Source: Macrostomum hystrix (Eukaryota > Platyhelminthes > Macrostomidae). Taken from it: a stretch of 64,000 nucleotides of DNA. The notes under the pieces were generated by a model. The model ran no database searches. It saw only the letters and a list, made by a program, of their open reading frames with translations, and was not told the DNA's origin. Where the stretch lies: positions 62,001 through 126,000 of the forward strand of contig CATNEN010000032.1 of assembly GCA_950097015.1 (NCBI GenBank), in the 5' to 3' direction. Positions 33,821 through 44,038 of this stretch are shown here, piece by piece; within the stretch, counting starts at the first letter, position 1; each line of letters starts with the position of its first letter. A program made the position numbers and the translations under genes.

Positions 33821-35454
33821 GCCCATCTTATACTTTAGATTTTTTATTTGTTTGGTATGTATATTCGTTAGCTTTAGGGCTGCTAGGGGCCTACGGCACA
33901 CCTTATATAATAATTTTTGTACAGACTTCCTAATTTGTACTTGTATAGGCTGTCCCTGCAGTACTGTACCCACCTCCTCGATCTCCATCCCCACTTGACG
34001 CATGAACAGAAACGAGTAGATCCGCACGCATGCGAAAAACTAAGACTTTAAATAAATCTGACACTATAGTCTTTGCACAATTAGGCCTAATAATTCCAGT
34101 TATAATTGCGCTGAATGTCTTTTGATCCTTGACGACCTAGAGTAGTATTTTATATTGGGGATTATTGTTGTAATGTATTTTATGAACAATGTCATCCCAA
34201 AGTCAGTAAGGTGGCTTCAGCATGCATAGCTCAGTATCGAACACACTGTAGGCCGAATATATGTCTTATCAAGTATCAGTCAATGGTTATGTGAGGCCTA
34301 AATAAGAATGGTAGCACACTCCTGGTCTAGCTAGGACTAATACATTGGGTCTAGGCCTACCTCTTATCAATAGCCAGGCTAGCCCCTACATTTTTTATAT
34401 TACTATTAGTTATGGCTCATTTATCTAATTAATTTAGGATATAAACTATATAGGCCCTAATTGGCCTAGGTTTAAAAATTGCTAGTTTAGAATTATACTA
34501 CACTTATACTTTGACCTTTGTTTGAACATTTATAGCTGTATATGTTTCTTTGCAAATTGTACATATTTTACAACTCTGTTAAAGTTGTAACATGAACGAT
34601 ACTAGAATTACGGTATTATTATGTATTATGTATATACATAGTTATACATATGTTACTATGTATAACATAGTAACATAGAATTACTATGTTACTGTAATTC
34701 TAGTATCGAAATTATTGAAAGTATTGAAAAACCAAATTATGCCAAATTAAAAACCAAGATAGGCCTATTCAAAACATTTATAATAGGCCCATGAGCAATT
34801 AAGGTAGCCTTATTGATAAAAAATATTCCTATGTTAACTTAAGTTAATATATGAAGCAAACCAATATTTTCAGCTTAAAGCTTAAAAAATTTCACAATGC
34901 CTTACCTGAATGAAAAAAGTTAATCATTGTAGTATCTTTAGAATACACTGTATAGTTAATTTATATAATCATTATGTAGCTTAACATAAAAAATATAATA
35001 GCTAGCTTACACTCTTCAGATAACTTATCATCAAATAATATAAGTTGTTGTACTAATTTAATTCAACACTTGTATAATAATTGAAAAAATTAGGCCCCTA
35101 CTCAACTAAGTTCAATGATATGCCATTGACTCTGCCTGTAATGTAATTTATCTGGTCCTTAATCACATATGTCCATATGAAAAATGTTGTAGATGCTAGT
35201 TTGACATTGCTGCATGAGTGCAGTTGTTCAAGCTACTTTAGTCAGATTTAAGTGTATATCCATTTTTGTAAATTAAAGCTTCATTTTGCCTAAATGAGAA
35301 ATGTAACTTATCCTTTTAAGACAGTATTCAAAGACTAAATAGAAATTTATTTCATTTGCAATTTTATGTTATATTTTTTTTCCTTTAACCTCTTTTAGAA
35401 GTAATCTGTATTTGCAGTGATTTTTTAATGCCTATATATTTTTTCTTCTGACAG
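33821..35454. other. AT-rich spacer
   Basis: No secure gene. A minus-strand open stretch at about 33905-34005 ending in AAG/GTGTGC could be an exon but has no recognisable homology. A palindrome lies at 34596-34708. The gene of the exon at 35455 must have upstream exons here or further left. Confidence 0.4.
34596..34708. repeat. ~113-bp palindrome, MITE-like
   Basis: The outer arms CGATACTAGAATTAC and GTAATTCTAGTATCG are exact inverted repeats. The inside is itself palindromic and AT-rich (ACTATGTTA/TAACATAGT motifs). It could fold into a long hairpin. This is either a small foldback element or a cruciform-prone site. Confidence 0.7.
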
Positions 35455-36167
35455 ATTTTTATGATCAACACAAATTGCCAAATTTGCCTTCTTTCCATCA
35501 GGACATCAATCAGCACCTATCTGTGCCATTCCACACCAGCTCAGATGGGCAATCTCTGGTGCTGGAGTTTGACCGGTCCACAATGAGCCTAGTCCGCGAG
35601 CTTCAGTCCATCTGCATGGCCTGCCGCGACTGTCCTGGTCGCGAATTTTTCACATTCGAAGACTTGTACACCCACCTGAGCGTCTGCAGGCGCGCCGCCC
35701 AGCAGCGCCAGCGCCAGCTGAGCCTGTCATCGTCTACAGCGCCAGTTGAAGTTTCTGCTCCAGCTGTAGTTCCGCTGCCGCTGCCGCCACCCATTAAGCA
35801 TGCCGCTCAGCGTGCGCTACCGCATCCGATGCTGCTAAATGTACATGCAGATCCAACTGAACCAGAGCATTCTGAGCCCGAGCCCACTGAGAACTTCGAT
35901 TTCAGTGCCACCTGTGACGGTGGCAGTCTCGACGTAGGCAACGACAGAAGCTTCTGGCAGCCGCGCGGTCGTCGATCCTATCAGAAGGTCGGCGGCCGAG
36001 TTCAAGACGCTCATCGGCTGAGCTTTGGCGGCGGCAGTTTCTGCAACTATCGTCAGAAGCGCGGCAGCGGTGGCGGCAATGTCGGAAAGGCCAAGATCAA
36101 ACAGGGAAATAATAGAAAAAATAATCGCTTTTCGTCAATTACCGAGCGCCTTGGCGGTTATCGTTAA
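35455..36167 (+). CDS. Terminal exon of unidentified zinc-finger-like protein
   Basis: An acceptor (TTTTTTCTTCTGACAG) ends at 35454. The open frame then runs 237 codons to the TAA at 36165-36167. It enters in phase 1 with FYDQHKLPNLPSFHQDIN. An early segment reads CMACRDCPGREFFTFEDLYTHLSVC, which has the spacing of a C2H2-like finger (the pairs C-x2-C and H-x3-C are seen directly, with one more Cys between them). A Gln/Arg and Ser/Ala/Pro-rich linker follows, then an acidic stretch. The C-terminal tail is basic and Gly/Arg/Ser-rich (QPRGRRSYQKVGGR, QKRGSGGGNVGK) and ends ERLGGYR, typical of RNA-binding tails. I do not recognise the family. Codon use is GC-rich, unlike the flanks, which supports real coding. 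No upstream exon was identified. Confidence 0.6.
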
Positions 36168-36289
36168 CCTGGCCTTCTCAATAATACCAGCGCGCTCTGC
36201 TGTGAAAAAATTAACTTTATTAAGATAACGTCTTTTCTAATTCTAGCAATTTAACAAAAATGTTTTGTGAAATTCTTTGCTATCGATCA
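36168..36289. other. 3' flank of terminal exon
   Basis: Probable 3' UTR. No consensus AATAAA was seen before the minisatellite begins. Confidence 0.35.
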
Positions 36290-36515
36290 GTTCTACGGAT
36301 TTTATCTTTTCAGTTCTATGGGTTTTATCCCTCAGTTCTAGTGATTTTTTCCCTTTAGTTCTTTGAGTTTTATCCCCTCAGTTCTAGTGATTTTATCCCC
36401 TCAGTTCTAGGGATTTTATCCCCTCAGTTCTAGGGATTTTATCCCTTTAGTTCTATGGGTTTTATCCCCTCAGTTCTAGGGATTTTATCCCTTTAGTTCT
36501 ATGGGTTTAATCCCC
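36290..36515. repeat. ~23-bp minisatellite leader
   Basis: About nine copies of a TCAGTTCTAGGGATTTTATC-type unit with CCC. The sequence then passes gradually into the 28-bp unit, with which it shares CCCCTC/AGTTC elements. Confidence 0.9.
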
Positions 36516-39415
36516 TCAGTTCCTAAGGCATTCTATTATCCCCTCTGTTCTTCAGGCATTCTATTATCCCCTCTGTTCTTCAGGCATTCTATTATCCCCT
36601 CTGTTCTTCAGGCATTCTATTATCCCCTCTGTTCTTCAGGCATTCTATTATCCCCTCTGTTCTTCAGGCATTCTATTATCCCCTCTGTTCTTCAGGCATT
36701 CTATTATCCCCTCTGTTCTTCAGGCATTCTATTATCCCCTCTGTTCTTCAGGCATTCTATTATCCCCTCTGTTCTTCAGGCATTCTATTATCCCCTCTGT
36801 TCTTCAGGCATTCTATTATCCCCTCTGTTCTTCAGGCATTCTATTATCCCCTCTGTTCTTCAGGCATTCTATTATCCCCTCTGTTCTTCAGGCATTCTAT
36901 TATCCCCTCTGTTCTTCAGGCATTCTATTATCCCTTCTGTTCTTCAGGCATTCTATTATCCCCTCTGTTCTTCAGGCATTCTATTATCCCTTCTGTTCTT
37001 CAGGCATTCTATTATCCCCTCTGTTCTTCAGGCATTCTATTATCCCCTCTGTTCTTCAGGCATTCTATTATCCCCTCTGTTCTTCAGGCATTCTATTATC
37101 CTCTCTGTTCTTCAGGCATTCTATTATCCCCTCTGTTCTTCAGGCATTCTATTATCCCTTCTGTTCTTCAGGCATTCTATTATCCCCTCTGTTCTTCAGG
37201 CATTCTATTATCCTCTCTGTTCTTCAGGCATTCTATTATCCTCTCTGTTCTTCAGGCATTCTATTATCCCTTCTGTTCTTCAGGCATTCTATTATCCCCT
37301 CTGTTCTTCAGGCATTCTATTATCCCTTCTGTTCTTCAGGCATTCTATTATCCCCTCTGTTCTTCAGGCATTCTATTATCCCCTCTGTTCTTCAGGCATT
37401 CTATTATCCCCTCTGTTCTTCAGGCATTCTATTATCCCCTTTGTTCCTAAGGCATTCTATTATCCCTTCTGTTCTTCAGGCATTCTATTATCCCTTCTGT
37501 TCTTCAGGCATTCTATTATCCCCTCTGTTCTTCAGGCATTCTATTATCCCCTCTGTTCTTCAGGCATTCTATTATCCCCTCTGTTCTTCAGGCATTCTAT
37601 TATCCCCTCTGTTCTTCAGGCATTCTATTATCCCCTCTGTTCTTCAGGCATTCTATTATCCCCTCTGTTCTTCAGGCATTCTATTATCCCCTCTGTTCTT
37701 CAGGCATTCTATTATCCCCTCTGTTCTTCAGGCATTCTATTATCCCCTCTGTTCTTCAGGCATTCTATTATCCCTTCTGTTCTTCAGGCATTCTATTATC
37801 CCCTCTGTTCTTCAGGCATTCTATTATCCCTTCTGTTCTTCAGGCATTCTATTATCCCCTCTGTTCTTCAGGCATTCTATTATCCCCTCTGTTCTTCAGG
37901 CATTCTATTATCCCCTATGTTCTTCAGGCATTCTATTATCCTCTCTGTTCTTCAGGCATTCTATTATCCCCTCTGTTCTTCAGGCATTCTATTATCCCTT
38001 CTGTTCTTCAGGCATTCTATTATCCCCTCTGTTCTTCAGGCATTCTATTATCCTCTCTGTTCTTCAGGCATTCTATTATCCTCTCTGTTCTTCAGGCATT
38101 CTATTATCCTCTCTGTTCTTCAGGCATTCTATTATCCTCTCTGTTCTTCAGGCATTCTATTATCCCCTCTGTTCTTCAGGCATTCTATTATCCCCTCTGT
38201 TCTTCAGGCATTCTATTATCCCCTCTGTTCTTCAGGCATTCTATTATCCCCTCTGTTCTTCAGGCATTCTATTATCCCCTTTGTTCCTAAGGCATTCTAT
38301 TATCCCTTCTGTTCTTCAGGCATTCTATTATCCCTTCTGTTCTTCAGGCATTCTATTATCCCCTCTGTTCTTCAGGCATTCTATTATCCCCTCTGTTCTT
38401 CAGGCATTCTATTATCCCCTCTGTTCTTCAGGCATTCTATTATCCCTTCTGTTCTTCAGGCATTCTATTATCCCCTCTGTTCTTCAGGCATTCTATTATC
38501 CCCTCTGTTCTTCAGGCATTCTATTATCCCTTCTGTTCTTCAGGCATTCTATTATCCCCTCTGTTCTTCAGGCATTCTATTATCCCCTCTGTTCTTCAGG
38601 CATTCTATTATCCCCTCTGTTCTTCAGGCATTCTATTATCCCCTCTGTTCTTCAGGCATTCTATTATCCCTTCTGTTCTTCAGGCATTCTATTATCCCTT
38701 CTGTTCTTCAGGCATTCTATTATCCCCTCTGTTCTTCAGGCATTCTATTATCCTCTCTGTTCTTCAGGCATTCTATTATCCTCTCTGTTCTTCAGGCATT
38801 CTATTATCCTCTCTGTTCTTCAGGCATTCTATTATCCTCTCTGTTCTTCAGGCATTCTATTATCCCCTCTGTTCTTCATGGATTATATTATCCCCTCTGT
38901 TCTTCAGGCATTCTATTATCCCCTCTGTTCTTCAGGCATTCTATTATCCTCTCTGTTCTTCAGGCATTCTATTATCCCTTCTGTTCTTCAGGCATTCTAT
39001 TATCCTCTCTGTTCTTCAGGCATTATATTATCCCCTCTGTTCTTCAGGCATTCTATTATCCCTTCTGTTCTTCAGGCATTCTATTATCCCCTCTGTTCTT
39101 CAGGCATTCTATTATCCCCTCTGTTCTTCAGGCATTCTATTATCCCCTCTGTTCTTCAGGCATTCTATTATCCCTTCTGTTCTTCAGGCATTCTATTATC
39201 CCCTCTGTTCTTCAGGCATTCTATTATCCCCTCTGTTCTTCAGGCATTCTATTATCCCCTCTGTTCTTCAGGCATTCTATTATCCCTTCTGTTCTTCAGG
39301 CATTCTATTATCCCCTCTGTTCTTCAGGCATTCTATTATCCCTTCTGTTCTTCAGGCATTCTATTATCCCCTCTGTTCATCAGGCATTCTATTATCCTCT
39401 CGGTTCTTTAGAGAT
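36516..39415. repeat. 28-bp minisatellite
   Basis: About 103 copies of a 28-bp unit (TTCTATTATCCCCTCTGTTC followed by TTCAGGCA). Variants CCCTTC and CCTCTC are mixed through it. A rare variant CCTTTGTTCCTAAGGCA occurs at about 37438 and again at 38278, exactly 840 bases (30 units) later, with matching neighbours. This marks a higher-order duplication. The unit lacks stop codons in all plus frames, so ORFs of 997 and 656 codons arise. They encode a 28-residue repeat (HSIIPSVLQAFYYP...) and have no sign of being genes. Confidence 0.97.
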
Positions 39416-39974
39416 TCTAATGTCACCAGCACGAACTGAATGCTCACACAAAGTTATGAAATTGCGTCAATTTTTTTGTTCTCTACTTTTTTAGAACAGA
39501 AAAGCCTGCTTAGGTTTAACGAACAGAACCTGTATTTGATTTAGTTAAGCTTTATCTTTATTAATCTGTTGCATTTTCTAACACTTAGCTATTCGAAGCT
39601 ACTTTGATAGCTGATATAGGCGTATTTTGTCTCACATTTACAAGCCCGTGTTTTTGTCATATTCTGCCGGCCTGTCAGTCATTTAGCTCGCCCATCTTTA
39701 TCCAGTATCTAGTATTTCACAGACGCCAAAAGCATTTTATTAGTTAACATTGCTGCTAAAAATTGTAAGCCACAACTATCTTAGCAATAAATATTATTTT
39801 TCTATGAAACGTTTTTTGAAAAGAAAAACCCCTTTCAACAAAAACTTCTGAGATTATGTTCATGTCTTTATTCATTGTTATACTAACTTTTACAATTTTG
39901 CGGAGACACTACGTTACCTAATATACATTAGCACCGCCACTTTTTGACACAATCAAAAAGGAATGCGAAAAGTT
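39416..39974. other. AT-rich spacer
   Basis: Nothing recognised between the 28-bp and 34-bp arrays. Confidence 0.4.
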
Positions 39975-41130
39975 AGACTGCATCTCAGACCGAATATCAT
40001 CTTGAGTTAGACTGCATCTCAGACCGAATATCATCTTGAGTTAGACTGCATCTCAAATCTGATGTCATCTTGAGTTAGACTGCATCTCAGATCGCATGTC
40101 ATCTTGAGTTAGACTGCATCTCAGACCGCATGTCATTTTGAGTTAGACTGCATCTCAGACCGAATATCATCTTGAGTTAGACTGCATCTCAGACCGAATA
40201 TCATCTTGAGTTAGACTGCATCTCAGACCGAATATCATCTTGAGTTAGACTGCATCTCAGACCGAATATCATCTTGAGTTAGACTGCATCTCAAATCTGA
40301 TGTCATGTTGAGTTAGACTGCATCTCAGATCGCATGTCATCTTGAGTTAGACTGCATCTCAGACCGCATGTCATCTTGAGTTAGACTGCATCTCAGACCG
40401 CATATCATCTTGAGTTAGACTGCATCTCAGACCGAATATCATCTTGAGTTAGACTGCATCTCAAATCTGATGTCATCTTGAGTTAGACTGCATCTCAGAT
40501 CGCATGTCATCTTGAGTTAGACTGCATCTCAGACCGCATGTCATCTTGAGTTAGACTGCATCTCAGACCGCATATCATCTTGAGTTAGACTGCATCTCAG
40601 ACCGCATATCATCTTGAGTTAGACTGCATCTCAGACCGCATATCATCTTGAGTTAGACTGCATCTCAGACCGCATGTCATCTTGAGTTAGACTGCATCTC
40701 AGACCGCATGTCATCTTGAGTTAGACTGCATCTCAGACCGCATGTCATCTTGAGTTAGACTGCATCTCAGACCGCATATCATCTTGAGTTAGACTGCATC
40801 TCAGACCGCATATCATCTTGAGTTAGACTGCATCTCAGACCGCATATCATCTTGAGTTAGACTGCATCTCAGACCGCATATCATCTTGAGTTAGACTGCA
40901 TCTCAGACCGCATATCATCTTGAGTTAGACTGCATCTCAGACCGCATGTCATCTTGAGTTAGACTGCATCTCAGACCGCATATCATCTTGAGTTAGACTG
41001 CATCTCAGACCGCATGTCATCTTGAGTTAGAGTGCATCTCAGACCGCATATCATCTTGAGTTAGACTGCATCTCAGACCGCATGTCATCTTGAGTTAGAC
41101 TGCATCTCAGACCGAATATCATCTTGAGTA
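39975..41130. repeat. 34-bp minisatellite
   Basis: About 34 copies of a unit reading TCTTGAGTTAGACTGCATCT then CAGACCGCATATCA. Variants alternate CGCATG/CGCATA/CGAATA and AAATCTGATG. A five-unit pattern (AAATCTGATG, AGATCGCATG, AGACCGCATG and so on) repeats at the left end. Confidence 0.97.
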
Positions 41131-41393
41131 ACTCTCAATTCGGCGTCACCTCATATCTGGTTTTAGAGCACGACAAGGCGTGAGTCAGCCGTGAGTTTTC
41201 GTCCATGGTGAAGGATGAATTTACTGGTTATCTGAAAGTTAATTTGCTACACAGGTCGTGGTATCAATGCAGCACTGTCGCATTGCTAACATCCCTATAG
41301 TTTTCTAACGGATTGTGTTTATAAATAGCAGTTTTAGGCAGTTCTGTCACTCCTATTAGCATGTCACAGATAAGGCCCACGAACCGCCCGTCT

Positions 41394-41400
41394 TATATAG
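41394..41400 (+). promoter_or_regulatory. Possible TATA box
   Basis: TATATAG lies 68-74 bases before the ATG of the secreted-protein exon. A start of transcription about 30 bases further on would fall in the pyrimidine-rich CCTGTCCTACTC. Confidence 0.4.
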
Positions 41401-41467
41401 GCCAGGCCCTGTCCTACTCGGCGGCTTCTTTCATCTTCCTTCTTGGCCTCGGGACTGATATAGCGCT

Positions 41468-41817
41468 ATGCTGACTCTGTTAGTTCTTTCCGCGGTTCTG
41501 ACAGGCTGCAGTGCTGCCTGCCATCCGGATAGCGACGTACCGGCCCTCAACCTGTCGCCGACAGGTCTGCGCTGCTTGGTGGACAAAATCAATCGCGACC
41601 GGGAAGAGATGGAGTGGAACAACCAATCCGGCGGCCTCTATAATTCTAGTTGCATTGTCTCGGGCTGCATTGAGCCAGACGTCCTGCAGGCGGTCAACCA
41701 GTCCCAGTACTGCCGGGTGAAATTCAAGTCCATGCTATTTCCCAACGATGTGCCCTCCTTCCACGTGGCGATCATCTGTCTGGGTCCTGCTGGCAGGCGT
41801 GGCCAAGCCAGTGATCT
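41468..41817 (+). CDS. First exon of putative secreted cysteine-containing protein
   Basis: The ATG opens a frame of about 116 codons with a short signal peptide (MLTLLVLSAVLTGCSA). A small extracellular-type domain follows, containing several cysteines (AACHPD, LRCLVD, SSCIVSGCIE, QYCRVKF, IICLGP) and three N-glycosylation sequons (NQS, NSS, NQS). The frame stops at 41819-41821, but a strong donor (GATCT/GTGAGTGT) at 41818 suggests that the exon ends there in phase 2 and that the gene continues. No downstream exon was identified, and a SINE and a LINE fragment follow. A TATA-like box sits upstream. The family is not recognised. It could be a venom/adhesive-type or signalling peptide, but nothing in the sequence decides this. 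Confidence 0.55.
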
Positions 41818-41852
41818 GTGAGTGTCTCATTAGCCTCGATTGGGATTACACA

Positions 41853-42110
41853 GTTGGGGTTGTAGCCTGGTGGTAAGAGCGCCCGACTCACGACTTGAAG
41901 GCCGGGGGTTCGATCACCGACTCCTCTGGAACAATTTGTGTCCTTTAGACTTAACACTGCATTGTTTCAGTTCACTCAACTGTTAAATGGGTACCAGCAT
42001 TACTTGGTACTTGGGTGTGGCGTCCCCCCAGTCCATGGACTGAACAGCTGTACGCAGGCTTCAGATGCGCCTCGCAATTGCTGCGGCTGTGCTTAAAGTC
42101 GACCATAAGG
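41853..42110 (+). mobile_element. tRNA-derived SINE, family A
   Basis: The tRNA-like head has TAGCCTGGTGGTAAGAGCG (A box) and GGGGTTCGATCACCGAC (B box). The body shares GGAACAATTTGTGTCCTTTA, TTCAGTTCACTCAACTGTTA and GGTACCAGCATTA with the minus-strand copy at 3138-3308. This copy is longer and continues into a 3' part with GGCGTCCCCCCAGTCCATGG. It lies in the probable intron of the gene at 41468. Confidence 0.8.
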
Positions 42111-42338
42111 AAAAAAATTTGCGTTCTTAAACAGAAAATGTATGCCTTTATTGATGGTTTTTGCCACGCGACACCCCGACGAGAGTCGTTGAATATCTCG
42201 ACGATGCTGATGTTTTGCCATTCTGGACGTTGTTTCATCTGATAGAGCAGAAAATTTTAACCCGTGATCTGCATTTTCATGACGATCGGTTGAATACTTT
42301 GAAAGATACAGAAAAGATGTGAGCATTTCAATGTTAAT
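42111..42338. other. Unassigned spacer
   Basis: No gene supported. It may include the 3' end of the SINE and the broken start of the LINE fragment. Confidence 0.35.
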
Positions 42339-42779
42339 ATGTTAATAGATGTTAATGGGAATTGTCTACAGACTAAAAAAACAAAGTCCATCAAAACGCA
42401 CAGGGAGAACTTTGAGTCAGAATTCCGAAGGCACCGGACTCAGAGGATGGGAAAATCAGCCAAGCTCAGCCATTTCTATTACACGTTTAAGAAAGATTTC
42501 TCCAGAGAAAAGTACCTAACAATAATCTCTAAACCAGAACAAAGGCGCACAATGTCCCGATTTCGTCTAGGAAACCACGAACTGGCCTGTGAGACATTGC
42601 GCACTGTAAGACCGAAAATCGCCTATGAAAACAGAACATGTCCAAAATGTAGAGTCGAGGTAGAGAACGAAACTCATATTCTCTTTGGATGCGATTGGTC
42701 CGTTTATGTTCCAATTAGAAACAAATTCACAGAGAAAGTAGCAGGCAACTGTTCGAAATTTCGAAAGCCTAACAGCTGA
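42339..42779 (+). pseudogene. Non-LTR retrotransposon (LINE) ORF2 C-terminal fragment
   Basis: An open frame of about 146 codons resembles the region after the reverse transcriptase of LINE ORF2 proteins. It has SRFRLGNHELACETLR, then the C-terminal zinc-binding motif CPKCRVEVENETHILFGC (C-x2-C-x8-H-x4-C), then the VPIRNKF segment. No endonuclease or reverse transcriptase core is present upstream, so this is a 5'-truncated copy, as is usual for LINEs. The stop at 42777-42779 and about 150 bases of AT-rich 3' sequence follow. The subfamily could not be determined. Confidence 0.7.
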
Positions 42780-43203
42780 TGACTAAATTGTGTATTTAAT
42801 GACATAGGAAAGCACAGAATTAACAGAAAGTTTTGTGGACTTCATCGAAAGCATACTTCAAGCTAGATAAAAAAGCCACTGCCCTGCAGAGGCATAGTTA
42901 GAATGCTTGATTATAGGTTGAGTTCTAGTTTTCTTATATTTTATCGTAACTCGCAAAAACACAATAGCTATTCTCCTTTCGGGAGCGAAGAGATTTCAGT
43001 CTCAGTTTTAATTTTCTCTTAAAATTTCAATATTTCATTTTTTGTTTTAATGCCTTTGTTAACAAATTTCAAATATTTTTATTCACCTAAAATTAATCTT
43101 ATGCATGCTACTGTTTTTCTATCGCATTTTTAAATCGAATTGTTCAGCCTTGTTACCAACATCAAATAAACAAAACATCTGCATAATATTGTTATAAAAA
43201 TAT

Positions 43204-43234
<31 letters not shown>

Positions 43235-44038
43235 AATAATAAGCAATCTCTGCGAACCAAATTTCAGAGCGCACTGCCGGCCTGCGTACAGCCACTTCAT
43301 GTCCATTCGCAGAGTCAGCCTGACCCGGGTGAAGCATGTCATTCACAAGATTGAAATGGGATGTTTCTTAGATCAGACATTTCTGGCCCCAAAATGGACT
43401 GGGAAATATTAGTTTACATATTTTACTCAACTCCTCGTCACAATGAACTTTTCATCGTTTGTACACATATCCATGCTTCACATAAACACTAGGCTGTTTA
43501 CTTCTATTTAGTTCAATCGATAGTTCAATATATACTGTTTTTACAAGCGTAATAAGCTAAAAACAAATAAATATTCAGGTGAAACCATTTATGTCCAACA
43601 GTTTTGAGACATACTTAATTCGGTTGTGCAACCAGCAAATATAAATTTATGCTGCATAAAACAGTAGAAATTATATTTTCTTAAATCCCGTTCAAAGTCA
43701 AGTCAAGTAAGGACAAGATTAAACAACGAACAAATAGCAGCAACAGTCAATAGGCCAGGCTAGTCTCGAATCCGTGTAAACTGCTTCTGCTGAAAAGAGT
43801 CTAATTAGTGAACAAAACGATAGAGTTAACGGTATCGAAATTCGCGTTAAATATTTATAAAACAGTTTTTTCTCTTAAACAACACACATTGTTGTGTGTA
43901 AGGGACCCGAGCAGCAGGAACGCGTGTCAAGATACCTTCCATATTTTATTAGTATAAGGTATTACGCCACATAAATATCACTATCTCGAAAGTTACATTA
44001 TGAAACTTGCTGTTAATTTTAATAGAGTTAGGCGGCGG
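42780..44038. other. AT-rich spacer with microsatellite
   Basis: An (AAT)n microsatellite lies at about 43205-43242. A short hairpin (ACACACATTGTTGTGTGT) is near 43885. No coding region was supported. The SPAG6 3' UTR should occupy the right end. Confidence 0.5.

Noticed and set aside
33620-34027. Minus-strand ORF of 135 codons
   Set aside because: Its 3' half is the last HINE unit. The 5' part (MEIEEVGTVLQG) could be an exon before a GTGTGC donor, but nothing else supports it.
36501-39494. 997-codon ORF as a repeat protein gene
   Set aside because: The unit has no stop in any plus frame, so all frames are open. There is no splice, promoter or composition evidence of coding.
41868-41935. 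Functional tRNA gene
   Set aside because: A and B boxes are present, but the cloverleaf stems do not pair well and the same head plus body recurs elsewhere as a SINE.
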